This document shows positions 37,347-46,701 of a stretch of DNA of 64,000 nt, one piece after another. Position 1 is the stretch's first letter. Each line of letters begins with the position of its first letter. The position numbers and the translations under genes are program-made. Below the pieces are notes generated by a model, which worked only from the letters and a program-made list of their open reading frames with translations, was not told the origin of the DNA and did not search any database. Source of the stretch: Streptomyces brevispora (GTDB taxonomy: Bacteria > Actinomycetota > Actinomycetes > Streptomycetales > Streptomycetaceae); the NCBI RefSeq assembly GCF_007829885.1, contig NZ_VIWW01000001.1:3720001-3784000 (forward strand), written 5' to 3'.

Positions 37347-37376
37347 GCGTTTCCCGCCCGACCGGGCGGGAAACGC
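37347..37376. promoter_or_regulatory. Hairpin immediately upstream of the DUF1838 gene
   Basis: GCGTTTCCCGCCC (37347-37359) pairs perfectly with 37364-37376 around GACC. It ends 14 nt before ATG 37391. The upstream gene diverges, so this is not a terminator for it. It may be an operator or a leader structure. Confidence 0.5.
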
Positions 37377-37390
37377 GCAGAGTGGCCGGT

Positions 37391-38137
37391 ATGACGACAC
37401 CCGCAGAGCTGCTCCGGTCCTTCGCCCGCACCCGCGCCTCGCTCGACGGCGAGGAGGTCACCTACTGGTGGTCCGGAGACGTGTACGCCTGGTCGCCCGA
37501 CGAGCCCTACCGGCGTGTCTTCGGCTTCGAGGGGGTCAACGTCGCCCGCCTGGTCCAGGACGCCGAAGCCGGTCCGGACGCCTGCCAACTGCTCACCCGC
37601 GAGGCCGCCTTCTACCTGGACCCCACAAGCCGCGACATCCTGGAGACCTGGCAGGACCTGCCGGTGGTGCACGTCTGGAACGACCCGGCGAACCAGAAGT
37701 GGCGCCCCTTCCCGATCCCGACGACCGAGCTCGGCGGACAGGTCTGCTTCAGCCTGGAGATCCCGCTCGCGTACGCCTCGCCGCTGCCGGTGGCCCAGTA
37801 CCCCGTCCACTCGGCCGGAGACACGTACAAGGCCCTGGAGCTCTTCCAGTTCTTCGCCGACCGTGCCGACCTGGCCGGTCCGGCACCCGGCGTCCCGGCC
37901 ACCATGTCGTGGACCCGGATGTCACCGTGGCTCCCGTGGATGGCCCGCGGACAGCGGCCCGGCGGCCTCACCTTCCACTGCCGGGGCCGCAAACTCGGCT
38001 CGTACGCCGAGGTGCCCGAGCGGACCCGCGCCTACATCGCCGACCACCACCCGGAGTTCGCCCGCGCCCCGGAGAGGTGGAGCGAGCCGAACGAGACCAG
38101 CTGGACGTACTTCCGCAGACTCAACCCGCCGAAGTAG
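37391..38137 (+). CDS. DUF1838-family protein
   Basis: A 248-aa soluble protein of DUF1838, a family without known biochemical role found in bacteria and fungi. Typical stretches are VTYWWSGDVYAWSPDEPYRRVFGFEGVNVAR, WRPFPIPTTELGGQVCF and LGSYAEVPERTRAYI. No signal peptide or TM segment is seen. ATG 37391 was chosen because the family N-terminus begins just after it. There is no clear Shine-Dalgarno, and a hairpin occupies the region directly upstream. Confidence 0.82.
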   Translation: MTTPAELLRSFARTRASLDGEEVTYWWSGDVYAWSPDEPYRRVFGFEGVNVARLVQDAEAGPDACQLLTREAAFYLDPTSRDILETWQDLPVVHVWNDPANQKWRPFPIPTTELGGQVCFSLEIPLAYASPLPVAQYPVHSAGDTYKALELFQFFADRADLAGPAPGVPATMSWTRMSPWLPWMARGQRPGGLTFHCRGRKLGSYAEVPERTRAYIADHHPEFARAPERWSEPNETSWTYFRRLNPPK

Positions 38138-38171
38138 CCGCCGCGCCGTCTCCCGACCGCCCCGACCGACA

Positions 38172-38213
38172 GCGCGCGGCCGGGGCCCGTGAACAGGGGC
38201 CCCGGCCGCGCGC
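38172..38213. terminator. Bidirectional terminator between DUF1838 and korB
   Basis: A 17-bp perfect GC stem (38172-38188 with 38197-38213) with an 8-nt loop lies between two convergent genes. Confidence 0.92.
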
Positions 38214-38234
38214 GGTGATCCGTACGGAAGCGGG

Positions 38235-39321
<1,087 letters not shown>

Positions 39322-39329
<8 letters not shown>

Positions 39330-41274
39330 CGATGGCCTCCTTGAGGGCCGTCGCGAGCTGCTCGGCCTTGAACGGCATGCCGTTGACCTGGGTGTAACTG
39401 TGCGCGTCCACCAGGTACTTGGCCCGGATGAGCGTGGCCAGCTGCCCGAGGTTCATCTCCGGGACGACCACCTTGTCGTAACGCCTCAGCACCTCGCCGA
39501 GATTCCGCGGGAACGGATTGATATGGCGCAGATGTGCCTGGGCGATGGGGTGCCCGGCGGCGCGCAGCCGGCGGACGGCGGCGGTGATGGGGCCGTACGT
39601 GGAGCCCCAGCCCAGGACCAGCGTCCTGGCGTCCGCGGGGTCGTCGACCTCCACGTCCGGGACCTCGATGCCGTCGATCTTGGCCTGCCGGGTGCGGACC
39701 ATGAAGTCGTGGTTGGCGGGGTCGTAGGAGATGTTGCCGGTGCCGTCCTGCTTCTCGATGCCGCCGATGCGGTGTTCGAGGCCGGGGGTGCCGGGGACCG
39801 CCCAGGGGCGGGCCAGGGTCTGCGGGTCGCGCTTGTACGGCCAGAAGACCTCGGTGCCGTCGGCCAGCTCGTGGTTCGGGCCGCCGGCGAACTGCACCCG
39901 CAGGTCCGGGAGCTGGTCGACCTCGGGGATGCGCCAGGGCTCGGAGCCGTTGGCCAGGTAGCCGTCGGAGAGGAGGAAGACCGGGGTGCGGTAGGTCAGG
40001 GCGATCCGGGCGGCGTCGAGCGCCGCGTCGAAGCAGTCCGCCGGGGTCTTCGGGGCCACGATCGGCACCGGGGCCTCGCCGTTGCGCCCGTACATCGCCT
40101 GGAGCAGGTCGGCCTGTTCGGTCTTGGTGGGCAGGCCGGTGGACGGCCCGCCGCGCTGGATGTCGATGATCAGCAGCGGCAGTTCGAGGGAGACGGCGAG
40201 GCCGATGGTCTCCGACTTCAGGGCCACCCCCGGCCCCGACGTGGTCGTCACCCCGAGCGCACCGCCGAACGCGGCACCCAGTGCGGCGCCGATGCCCGCG
40301 ATCTCGTCCTCGGCCTGGAAGGTGCGCACGCCGAAGTTCTTGTGCTTGGACAGCTCGTGCAGGATGTCGGAGGCCGGGGTGATCGGGTAGGAGCCCAGAT
40401 AGACCGGCAGGTCAGCCTGCCGGCCCGCCGCGATCAGCCCGTAGGACAGCGCGAGGTTCCCCGAGATGTTGCGGTACGTGCCGGTGGGGAAGGCCTGGGA
40501 GGCCGGGGCCACCTCATAGCTGACCGCGAAGTCCTCGGTGGTCTCCCCGAAGTTCCAGCCGGCCCGGAAAGCGGCCACGTTCGCCTCGGCGATCTGCGGC
40601 TTCTTGGCGAACTTGGCCCGCAGGAAGGTCTCGGTGCCCTCGGTCGGACGGTGGTACATCCAGGAGAGCAGCCCGAGTGCGAACATGTTCTTGGAGCGCT
40701 CGGCCTCCTTTCGGGAGAGCCCGAACTCCTTCAGCGCCTCGATGGTGAGGGTGGTCAGCGGCACCGGGTGGACGTTGTACGCCTCCAGCGAGCCGTCCTC
40801 CAGCGGACTTGTCGTGTATCCGACCTTGGCCATGGGGCGTTTGGTGAACTCATCGGTGTTCACGATGATTTCGGCGCCGCGCGGCACATCCTCGATATTG
40901 GCCCTGAGCGCGGCCGGGTTCATCGCGACGAGCACATTGGGTGCGTCGCCGGGAGTCAGGATGTCGTGGTCGGCGAAATGCAGCTGGAACGACGACACGC
41001 CCGGCAGGGTGCCTGCGGGGGCCCGGATCTCGGCGGGGAAGTTCGGCAGGGTGGAGAGATCGTTCCCGAAGGATGCGGTCTCCGAGGTGAACCGGTCACC
41101 CGTGAGCTGCATACCGTCGCCGGAGTCACCCGCGAAGCGGATGATCACCCGGTCCAGACGGCGGATCTCCTTGTCACCGTTGCCCGGTGCGGACTGGGGG
41201 GCACGCTGTCCCCCCACGAGCGCCTCACTGGCCTCATCGGCCTGATCGGCTGGGCTACTGACCTGGCTGGTCAC
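39322..41274 (-). CDS. korA: 2-oxoacid:ferredoxin oxidoreductase, alpha (gamma-alpha fused) subunit
   Basis: A 650-aa subunit in which the gamma domain (about 40-230, FAGDSGDGMQLTGDRF) is fused to the alpha/pyrimidine-binding domain (about 240-640, GNLALSYGLIAAGRQADLPVYLGSYPITP). EDEIAGIGAALGAAFGGALGVTTTSGPG holds the conserved Glu for TDP activation. With KorB it works in an alternative TCA-cycle step and yields reduced ferredoxin. The GTG at 41274 has GGAGG 8 nt upstream. The leader lies next to the two-component genes. Confidence 0.94.
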
Positions 41275-41581
41275 TTACTGGACCTCCCTCGGCGCGGCGG
41301 CTCGGAACCATCCGGCCCGCCGGCGGTCCCAGGCCCCACCCTACGTCTGTAAGGGTCGCCTTCCTCTGGCCGATCACATGGTGGACGGCATTTTGAGACG
41401 CTTTTCGGCGCTGTTCCGTCATGATTCATCAGCCACCCGGTTCCTCGCCGGAGCCTCACTGGAGGCGGCCTGGAGCGAGTCGCCGGGTGCCCTGTCCGGA
41501 CGTTGCCGGGAAGTACCCCGGCAACCATCTGACAGAGTGTCAGATGGTTGGGTGTTCCATCAGCAGTTCAGAGGTGTTCCA
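41275..41581. other. Gap between korA and the response regulator: two overlapping hairpins and a 22-bp duplication
   Basis: This 307-bp stretch lies upstream of korA and downstream of the regulator gene, both on the minus strand. Near 41502-41550 it holds two hairpins that share bases. A tandem 22-bp duplication sits at the regulator's end (41551-41594). The korA promoter must lie here, but I see no convincing hexamers. Confidence 0.6.
41502..41550 (-). terminator. Overlapping hairpins after the response-regulator gene
   Basis: Hairpin B is 13 bp, 41522-41534 with 41538-41550, loop GAG; it comes first after the regulator stop. Hairpin A is 9 bp, 41502-41510 with 41517-41525. The two share 41522-41525, so they compete for those bases. 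Terminator function is likely. Confidence 0.75.
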
Positions 41582-41594
41582 TCAGGAGTTCAGA
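41551..41594. repeat. 22-bp tandem duplication across the regulator stop codon
   Basis: GGTGTTCCATCAG(C/G)AGTTCAGA occurs at 41551-41572 and again at 41573-41594 with one mismatch. The second copy contains the stop and the last three codons of the response regulator gene. Confidence 0.85.
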
Positions 41595-42274
41595 TAGGTC
41601 AGCACGGCCAGCACCCGCCGGTGGTCGCCGTCGCTGGGGGACAGCCCGAGCTTCTGGAAGATGTTGCTGACGTGCTTCTCCACCGCGCCGTCGCTCACCA
41701 CCAGCTGCTTGGCCACCGCCGAGTTCGTCCGCCCCTCCGCCATCAGGCCGAGGACCTCGCGCTCACGCGGCGTCAGCCCGGCCAGCACATCCTGCTTACG
41801 GCTCCGGCCCAGCAACTGCGCCACCACCTCGGGGTCCAGCGCCGTCCCGCCCTGCGCCACCCGGACCACCGCGTCGACGAACTCCCGCACGTCGGCGACC
41901 CGGTCCTTCAGCAGATACCCGACACCCCGGCTGGACCCGGCCAGCAGCTCGGTGGCGTACTGCTCCTCCACGTACTGCGAAAGGACCAGCACCCCGATCC
42001 CGGGGTACTCCTTGCGCAGCCGCACCGCGGCGCGCACACCCTCGTCGGTGTGGGTCGGCGGCATCCGCACGTCGGCGACCACCACATCGGGCAGCGCGTC
42101 CTGCGCGGCGAGCTCGCCCACCGTCGCGATCAGGGCTTCCGCGTCCCCGACCCCTGCCACGACGTCATGACCGAGATCGGTCAGCAGCCGGGTGAGTCCC
42201 TCCCGGAGCAGTACCGAATCCTCGGCGATGACTACGCGCACCCTGTCCTCCACCACGACGTCCTTTTCCCCCAC
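41582..42274 (-). CDS. LuxR/NarL-type response regulator
   Basis: A 230-aa NarL/FixJ-type regulator. The receiver domain has acidic Glu18/Asp19 and the phospho-acceptor Asp68 (VVVADVRMPP); a conserved Lys sits in YLLKDRV. The DNA-binding domain begins LTPREREVLGLMAEGRTNSAVA and includes KHVSNIFQKL. The GTG at 42274 is the longest reading; a GTG a few codons in is possible. It lies downstream of two HisKA_3 kinases on the same strand and is probably the common partner of both. Confidence 0.93.
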   Translation of the reverse strand: MGEKDVVVEDRVRVVIAEDSVLLREGLTRLLTDLGHDVVAGVGDAEALIATVGELAAQDALPDVVVADVRMPPTHTDEGVRAAVRLRKEYPGIGVLVLSQYVEEQYATELLAGSSRGVGYLLKDRVADVREFVDAVVRVAQGGTALDPEVVAQLLGRSRKQDVLAGLTPREREVLGLMAEGRTNSAVAKQLVVSDGAVEKHVSNIFQKLGLSPSDGDHRRVLAVLTYLNS

Positions 42275-42512
42275 TGCTCGCTGTTCCCGCCCGTATGCCG
42301 TTCAGGTTTCCGGTCTCCCGGTCTCCCAGCATCTCAGTATCGGCGGTGACGCCGTGAACGTTCGGAGGGTTGCGTTGCCGGGTTGCGTCGCCTCGCGGGG
42401 CGCGGGGCGACGCGGTGGCCGGGCGGGGCGCGGGGCAGCCCGGTCGCGGGGCGGGCCCGGTATTCGGGACCGCCCGGCGACCGGGCCGGGAGAGGAGGAG
42501 GGCGGAGGCCGG

Positions 42513-43868
42513 TCAGCCGCGCCAGGGGAGTTCGGCCGTGATCTTGGTCGGGCCGCCCACCGGGGACTCGACGACCAGGACCCCGTCCACCGCGTCCAGT
42601 CGCTCGGTCAGACCGGCGAGCCCGCTGCCCGACGTCAGGTCGGCGCCGCCGCGTCCGTCGTCGGTGACCTGGAGCAGGAGCCGGTCCGCGGTGCGCCACA
42701 CGTCCACGGAGGCCGTGCGCGCCCCGCTGTGCTTGCTGACGTTCTGGAGCAGTTCGGACACGGTGAAGTAGGCGATGCCCTCGATGGCCTGCGCCGGCCG
42801 GGACGCCAGGTCCACCTCGACCGTGACCGGGACGGTGCAGCGGGAGGCGATGGCGGAGAGCGCGGCGTCGAGGCCGCGGTCGGTGAGGACGGCGGGGTGG
42901 ATGCCGCGGGCCAGGTCGCGCAGTTCCTGGAGGACGACCTTGACCTCGCCGTGCGCCTCGTCGACCATCAGGGCCGCGGCCTCCGGGTCCTTGGTCAGCT
43001 TCTCCTTGGCGAGCCCCAGATCCATGGCGAGGGCGACGAGGCGGGCCTGGGCGCCGTCGTGCAGATCACGTTCGATGCGGCGCAGGTCGGCGGCGGCCGT
43101 GTCGACGACGACACCCCGGTCCGACTCCAGCTCCGTGACCCGTGTCGCCAGCCGGGACGGACCCAGCAGCCCGGCCACCATCAGCCGGTCCACCGAGGCC
43201 AGACCGCGGATGATCCACGGCGTGATCAGGACGATCACCAGCCCCATGGCGCTGGTCGCCCCCAGATCGAAGGTGGAGTCCAGATAGACCTGGTGGGTGG
43301 CGTCCCCGTACAGCTGGATGCCGCTGACCCCCACATGCGTCGGGAACACCCAGTGCCACAGCGGGTAGGTGAGGGCCGCCCAGCCCCACGACCAGAAGGT
43401 CAGCGAGACGCTGAAGGCGAAGACCGCCCACGGGAAGTGCAGCACCGAGTAGAGCAGGTGCCGCCAGGACACCCCGCTCTTCAGGACCGCCCCGACCCAG
43501 GACATCAGACCCCCGGTCCGGCCGCGTACCGGCGCGGGAGCGGGCACGTCCAGCTTCAGCAGGCCACGGGCCCTGGCCCGCTCCATCGCCCCGAAGCCAC
43601 GGCACACGCTCAGCCCGGCGGCCAGGACGGGAATCCCCAGGAAGGTGATCAGCAGGCCGGCGCTCAGCGACACCATGGTGATCGCGAAGGAGAACAGCAC
43701 GACGCTGATCGGCAGGCTCAGCAGCAGATAGGCGAACTCGCGCCAGGTCCGGCCCTCAAGGGGCGCGCGCAGCCAGGCCGGGAAGAAATGCCTCTCCGCG
43801 GGGCGGTCCCCGAAGCCGGTCCCCGGTCGCTCATGGTCCCGCGTGTCCGGTCCGTATGCCGTGGCCAT
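42513..43868 (-). CDS. Sensor histidine kinase 1 (HisKA_3, sensor-domain type)
   Basis: A 451-aa membrane histidine kinase. The N-terminal half has about six TM helices of the actinobacterial sensor domain (FAYLLLSLPISVVLFSFAITMVSLSAGLL). The H-box is RDLHDGAQARL, followed by the N-box LLQNVSKHSG and the G-box TDDGRGGAD. ATG 43868 opens MATAYGPD. A TTG at 44021 would add 51 residues starting MKYAQQYAQQYAQQ, encoded by a 12-bp repeat, but lacks a Shine-Dalgarno. Its catalytic part is nearly identical in DNA to that of the upstream kinase. Confidence 0.92.
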   Translation of the reverse strand: MATAYGPDTRDHERPGTGFGDRPAERHFFPAWLRAPLEGRTWREFAYLLLSLPISVVLFSFAITMVSLSAGLLITFLGIPVLAAGLSVCRGFGAMERARARGLLKLDVPAPAPVRGRTGGLMSWVGAVLKSGVSWRHLLYSVLHFPWAVFAFSVSLTFWSWGWAALTYPLWHWVFPTHVGVSGIQLYGDATHQVYLDSTFDLGATSAMGLVIVLITPWIIRGLASVDRLMVAGLLGPSRLATRVTELESDRGVVVDTAAADLRRIERDLHDGAQARLVALAMDLGLAKEKLTKDPEAAALMVDEAHGEVKVVLQELRDLARGIHPAVLTDRGLDAALSAIASRCTVPVTVEVDLASRPAQAIEGIAYFTVSELLQNVSKHSGARTASVDVWRTADRLLLQVTDDGRGGADLTSGSGLAGLTERLDAVDGVLVVESPVGGPTKITAELPWRG

Positions 43869-43972
43869 GGGTTCCGTCCGTTTCCTCTGCTCGGTTACTG
43901 CCTCGGCGGCTGCCTGTGTGGCTGTCGGTGCGACTGCCTGCGTGGCCGCCTGCGTGACTGCCTCTGTCTGCC

Positions 43973-44160
43973 GTGCGTACTGCTGTGCGTACTGCTGTGC
44001 GTACTGTTGTGCGTACTTCAATTGTGCTGGCCCGCCGAGCGGCCCACCATGAGGCCGGTATCCCTCTTCGACCGGGGGTTTTCCCTACCTCCAGGGCTAC
44101 CTTCAGGGCTGCCTTCAGGGCTGCCCGCAGGGTTGTTTCAGGGCTGCCTCCAGGGCCCGT
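43973..44160. repeat. Two degenerate tandem repeats between the kinase genes
   Basis: From about 43973, GTGCGTACTGCT repeats nearly 4 times with a 12-bp period (coding YAQQ on the minus strand if translated). From about 44088 to 44160, units like CCTTCAGGGCTG repeat irregularly. Both lie between the stop of kinase 2 and the likely start of kinase 1. Confidence 0.6.
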
Positions 44161-44175
44161 CGGGGCCCGTGGCTC

Positions 44176-45402
44176 TCAGCGCCGTTCGGCCGCTCCGGTC
44201 CGGTCCTTACGGGGCCCGACCGCGCCCTTCTCGTCCTCCCGGTCGCGCCAGGGCAGCTCCGCGGTGACCGTCGTCGGGCCGCCGGGCGGGGAGTCGAGGA
44301 CGAACAGACCGTCGACGGCGCCCAGCCGTTCGGCCAGCCCCGACATCCCCGTACCGCCGTCCATCGAGGCGCCGCCGCGTCCGTCGTCGGTGACCTGGAT
44401 CAGCAGCCGGTCCGCCGTCCGCCACACGTCCACGGAGGCCGTGCGCGCCCCGCTGTGCTTGCTGACGTTCTGGAGCAGTTCGGACACGGTGAAGTAGGCG
44501 ATGCCCTCGATGGCCTGCGCCGGCCGCCCCGGCAGATCCACCTTCACCGTCACGGGAACGGTGCAGCGGGAGGCGATGGCGGAGAGCGCGGCGTCGAGGC
44601 CGCGGTCGGTGAGGACGGCGGGGTGGATGCCGCGCGCGAGGTCGCGCAGTTCCTGGAGGGCGAGCTTGATCTCGCCGTGGGCCTCGTCGACCATCAGGGC
44701 CGCGGCCTCCGGATCGACCGTCAGCTTCTCCTTCGCGAGGCCGAGCCCCATGGCGAGGGCGACGAGGCGGGCCTGGGCGCCGTCGTGCAGATCGCGTTCG
44801 ATGCGGCGCAGGTCGGCGGAGGCGGTGTCGACGACGACACCCCGGTCAGACTCCAGCTCCGCGATCCGGCGTTCCAGTTCGTCGGAGGGCGAAAGCAGCC
44901 CGCGCACCATGCCCCGGTCGGCGTTGGACAGGAGCCGCGCCGTATAGGGGAGCACCGGCCACACGACGATGAGGCTCACCAGCGTCACGGCGAAGGTGAG
45001 CACGCCCCACGGCAGTCGGATGAAGGAGTACAGCACCGCTCGCCAGCCCACCGGATCCTTCAGGCTCGACCACAGCCAGGCGAAGAACCCCCCCTCCCGG
45101 CGGACCCGGGCCATCGGGCTCGGCTCGTCGATCCGCAGCCCGAGCAGACTCCGCGCCCGGCCCCGCTCGGCCCGGCCGATCATCCGCGCACCCTGCAGCC
45201 CGGCGGCCAGCAGGGGCAGACCGATCACCGTGACCGCGAGCCCCACGCCGACGCCGATCATGAACACCGTGTAAACAAATCCGGCGATCGCCATCGGGAG
45301 ATTGGCGAGGAGATGCGCGATCTCCTTCCACGTCCACGCGTCGAGGGCGGAGCGGGCGGGCGGCGGCCGGTCATTGCCGGGTACCTGGGGGCTCATGGTC
45401 AT
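44176..45402 (-). CDS. Sensor histidine kinase 2 (HisKA_3, sensor-domain type)
   Basis: A 408-aa paralogue of the neighbouring kinase. Its sensor domain has four clear TM segments (HLLANLPMAIAGFVYTVFMIGVG, LTFAVTLVSLIVVWPVL) and is shorter and diverged. H-box RDLHDGAQARL, N-box LLQNVSKHSG and G-box TDDGRGGAS are intact. From about 44376 to 44866 its DNA aligns without gaps to kinase 1 at a constant offset of 1726 bp, with exact runs of 107 and 77 bp. ATG 45402 gives MTMSPQVPGN. It diverges from nuoA2. Confidence 0.92.
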   Translation of the reverse strand: MTMSPQVPGNDRPPPARSALDAWTWKEIAHLLANLPMAIAGFVYTVFMIGVGVGLAVTVIGLPLLAAGLQGARMIGRAERGRARSLLGLRIDEPSPMARVRREGGFFAWLWSSLKDPVGWRAVLYSFIRLPWGVLTFAVTLVSLIVVWPVLPYTARLLSNADRGMVRGLLSPSDELERRIAELESDRGVVVDTASADLRRIERDLHDGAQARLVALAMGLGLAKEKLTVDPEAAALMVDEAHGEIKLALQELRDLARGIHPAVLTDRGLDAALSAIASRCTVPVTVKVDLPGRPAQAIEGIAYFTVSELLQNVSKHSGARTASVDVWRTADRLLIQVTDDGRGGASMDGGTGMSGLAERLGAVDGLFVLDSPPGGPTTVTAELPWRDREDEKGAVGPRKDRTGAAERR

Positions 45403-45571
45403 ACACCCAGCGTGCCGGGTGGGGCACCCCGACGCCATGGGGTTCATGGGTGGCGATGAAGTAGGGATAACCCCACCAGTTGCCCGACGCGACTGCTTAC
45501 CGTTCCTTTACAGGGCCTAGACTCCCGTGCGTACAGATCGTCGAACAGGTTTGAGGGAGCGAGGGGCGGAC
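45403..45571. promoter_or_regulatory. Divergent region, kinase 2 / second nuo operon promoter
   Basis: This 169-bp region must hold the promoter of the second nuo operon. TAGACT (45518-45523) is a reasonable -10; the matching -35 is weak. TAGGGATAACCCC (45470-45482) stands out as a partial dyad and might be a regulator site. GAGGGG at 45561-45566 is the ribosome binding site of nuoA2. Confidence 0.35.
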
Positions 45572-45982
45572 GTGGCGGACGTTACGGACCTGCCGGGACC
45601 GACCGTTCTCGCGTCGGAGTACTTCCACAGCTACTCGGTCGTCGGACTGCTCGCCGTCGTCGGGGTGCTGTTCGTCGCCGTCGCCTTCGGAGCCGGCCGG
45701 CTGCTGCGCCCCGTGGTCCCGACGCCGGAGAAACTCCTCACGTACGAGTGCGGCGTGGACCCCGTGGGGGAGGGCTGGGCCCACACCCAGGTCCGGTACT
45801 ACGTGTACGCCTTCCTGTACGTGATCTTCGCCGTCGACTCGATCTTCCTGTTCCCCTGGGCGACCGTCTTCGCCGCGCCGGGATACGGCGCGACGACGCT
45901 GGTGGAAATGTTCATCTTCCTCGGTTTCCTGGCCGTGGGACTGCTCTACGCATGGAAGAAGGGCGTCCTCGAATGGACGTGA
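45572..45982 (+). CDS. nuoA2: NADH-quinone oxidoreductase subunit A, second copy
   Basis: NuoA2 (136 aa) has three TM helices and the YECG motif (Cys60) of the loop near the quinone cavity. In canonical NuoA, TM2 carries an Asp and a Glu (FDxE). Here the stretch is [12 protein letters not shown]: Ala87 replaces the Asp and Asp89 the Glu. GTG 45572 was chosen for GAGGGG 5 nt upstream, though the frame is open to 45527. It is the first gene of the second, partial nuo operon and overlaps nuoB2 by 10 bp. Confidence 0.94.
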   Translation: MADVTDLPGPTVLASEYFHSYSVVGLLAVVGVLFVAVAFGAGRLLRPVVPTPEKLLTYECGVDPVGEGWAHTQVRYYVYAFLYVIFAVDSIFLFPWATVFAAPGYGATTLVEMFIFLGFLAVGLLYAWKKGVLEWT

Positions 45983-46701
45983 CGAACCCGTCGTCCGCCG
46001 GTCAGCCGCAGTCGCAGCCGGGCCCGGAGTCGGGTCCCGTACCCGGACCGGCACCCGACTCCGTACCCACGTTCCTTCCTGAGCCGAAACGGCTGGGCGT
46101 GCTGTCGCGGCTCGCACCCGAGCCGATGAAGGTGGTCCTCAACTGGGGCCGCCGCTACAGCCTCTGGGTCTTCAACTTCGGACTCGCCTGCTGCGCCATC
46201 GAGTTCATCGCCGCCTCCATGGCCCGCCACGACTTCATGCGGCTCGGCGTGATCCCGTTCGCCCCGGGTCCCCGTCAGGCCGACCTCATGGTCGTCTCCG
46301 GCACCGTCACGGACAAGATGGCCCCGGCGGTGAAGCGGCTGTACGAGCAGATGCCCGAGCCCAAGTACGTCATCTCCTTCGGCGCCTGCTCCAACTGCGG
46401 CGGCCCGTACTGGGATTCGTACTCCGTGACGAAGGGCGTCGACCAGATCATCCCGGTCGACGTCTACGTCCCCGGCTGCCCGCCCCGGCCGGAGGCCCTG
46501 CTCCAGGGCATCCTCAAGCTCCAGGAGAAGATCGCGCGCGAGTCGCTGGGCGAGCGCTACGGGACGGGCGGCGCCGCCCGTCCCTCCGCCACCGCGCTGC
46601 GCAGCGGACTGGTCGCCGCACCGTCGGCACCGCCGGCACCGTCCGCTCCGGACCCGTCGGCACCGTCCGCTCCGGACTCGTCCGGGGAGGAGCGGAAGTG
46701 A
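45973..46701 (+). CDS. nuoB2: NADH-quinone oxidoreductase subunit B, second copy
   Basis: NuoB2 (242 aa) is the PSST subunit that holds the terminal cluster N2. Its four ligands are kept: Cys73 and Cys74 (LACCAIEF), Cys139 (GACSNCGG) and Cys169 (PGCPPRPE). A 35-residue Pro/Ser-rich head and a 50-residue Ala/Pro/Ser tail flank the fold; ordinary NuoB is about 160-220 aa. ATG 45973. Being intact at N2, it should still receive electrons from NuoI2. The subunit that normally completes the quinone site, NuoD, is absent from this operon. Confidence 0.95.
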   Translation: MDVTNPSSAGQPQSQPGPESGPVPGPAPDSVPTFLPEPKRLGVLSRLAPEPMKVVLNWGRRYSLWVFNFGLACCAIEFIAASMARHDFMRLGVIPFAPGPRQADLMVVSGTVTDKMAPAVKRLYEQMPEPKYVISFGACSNCGGPYWDSYSVTKGVDQIIPVDVYVPGCPPRPEALLQGILKLQEKIARESLGERYGTGGAARPSATALRSGLVAAPSAPPAPSAPDPSAPSAPDSSGEERK

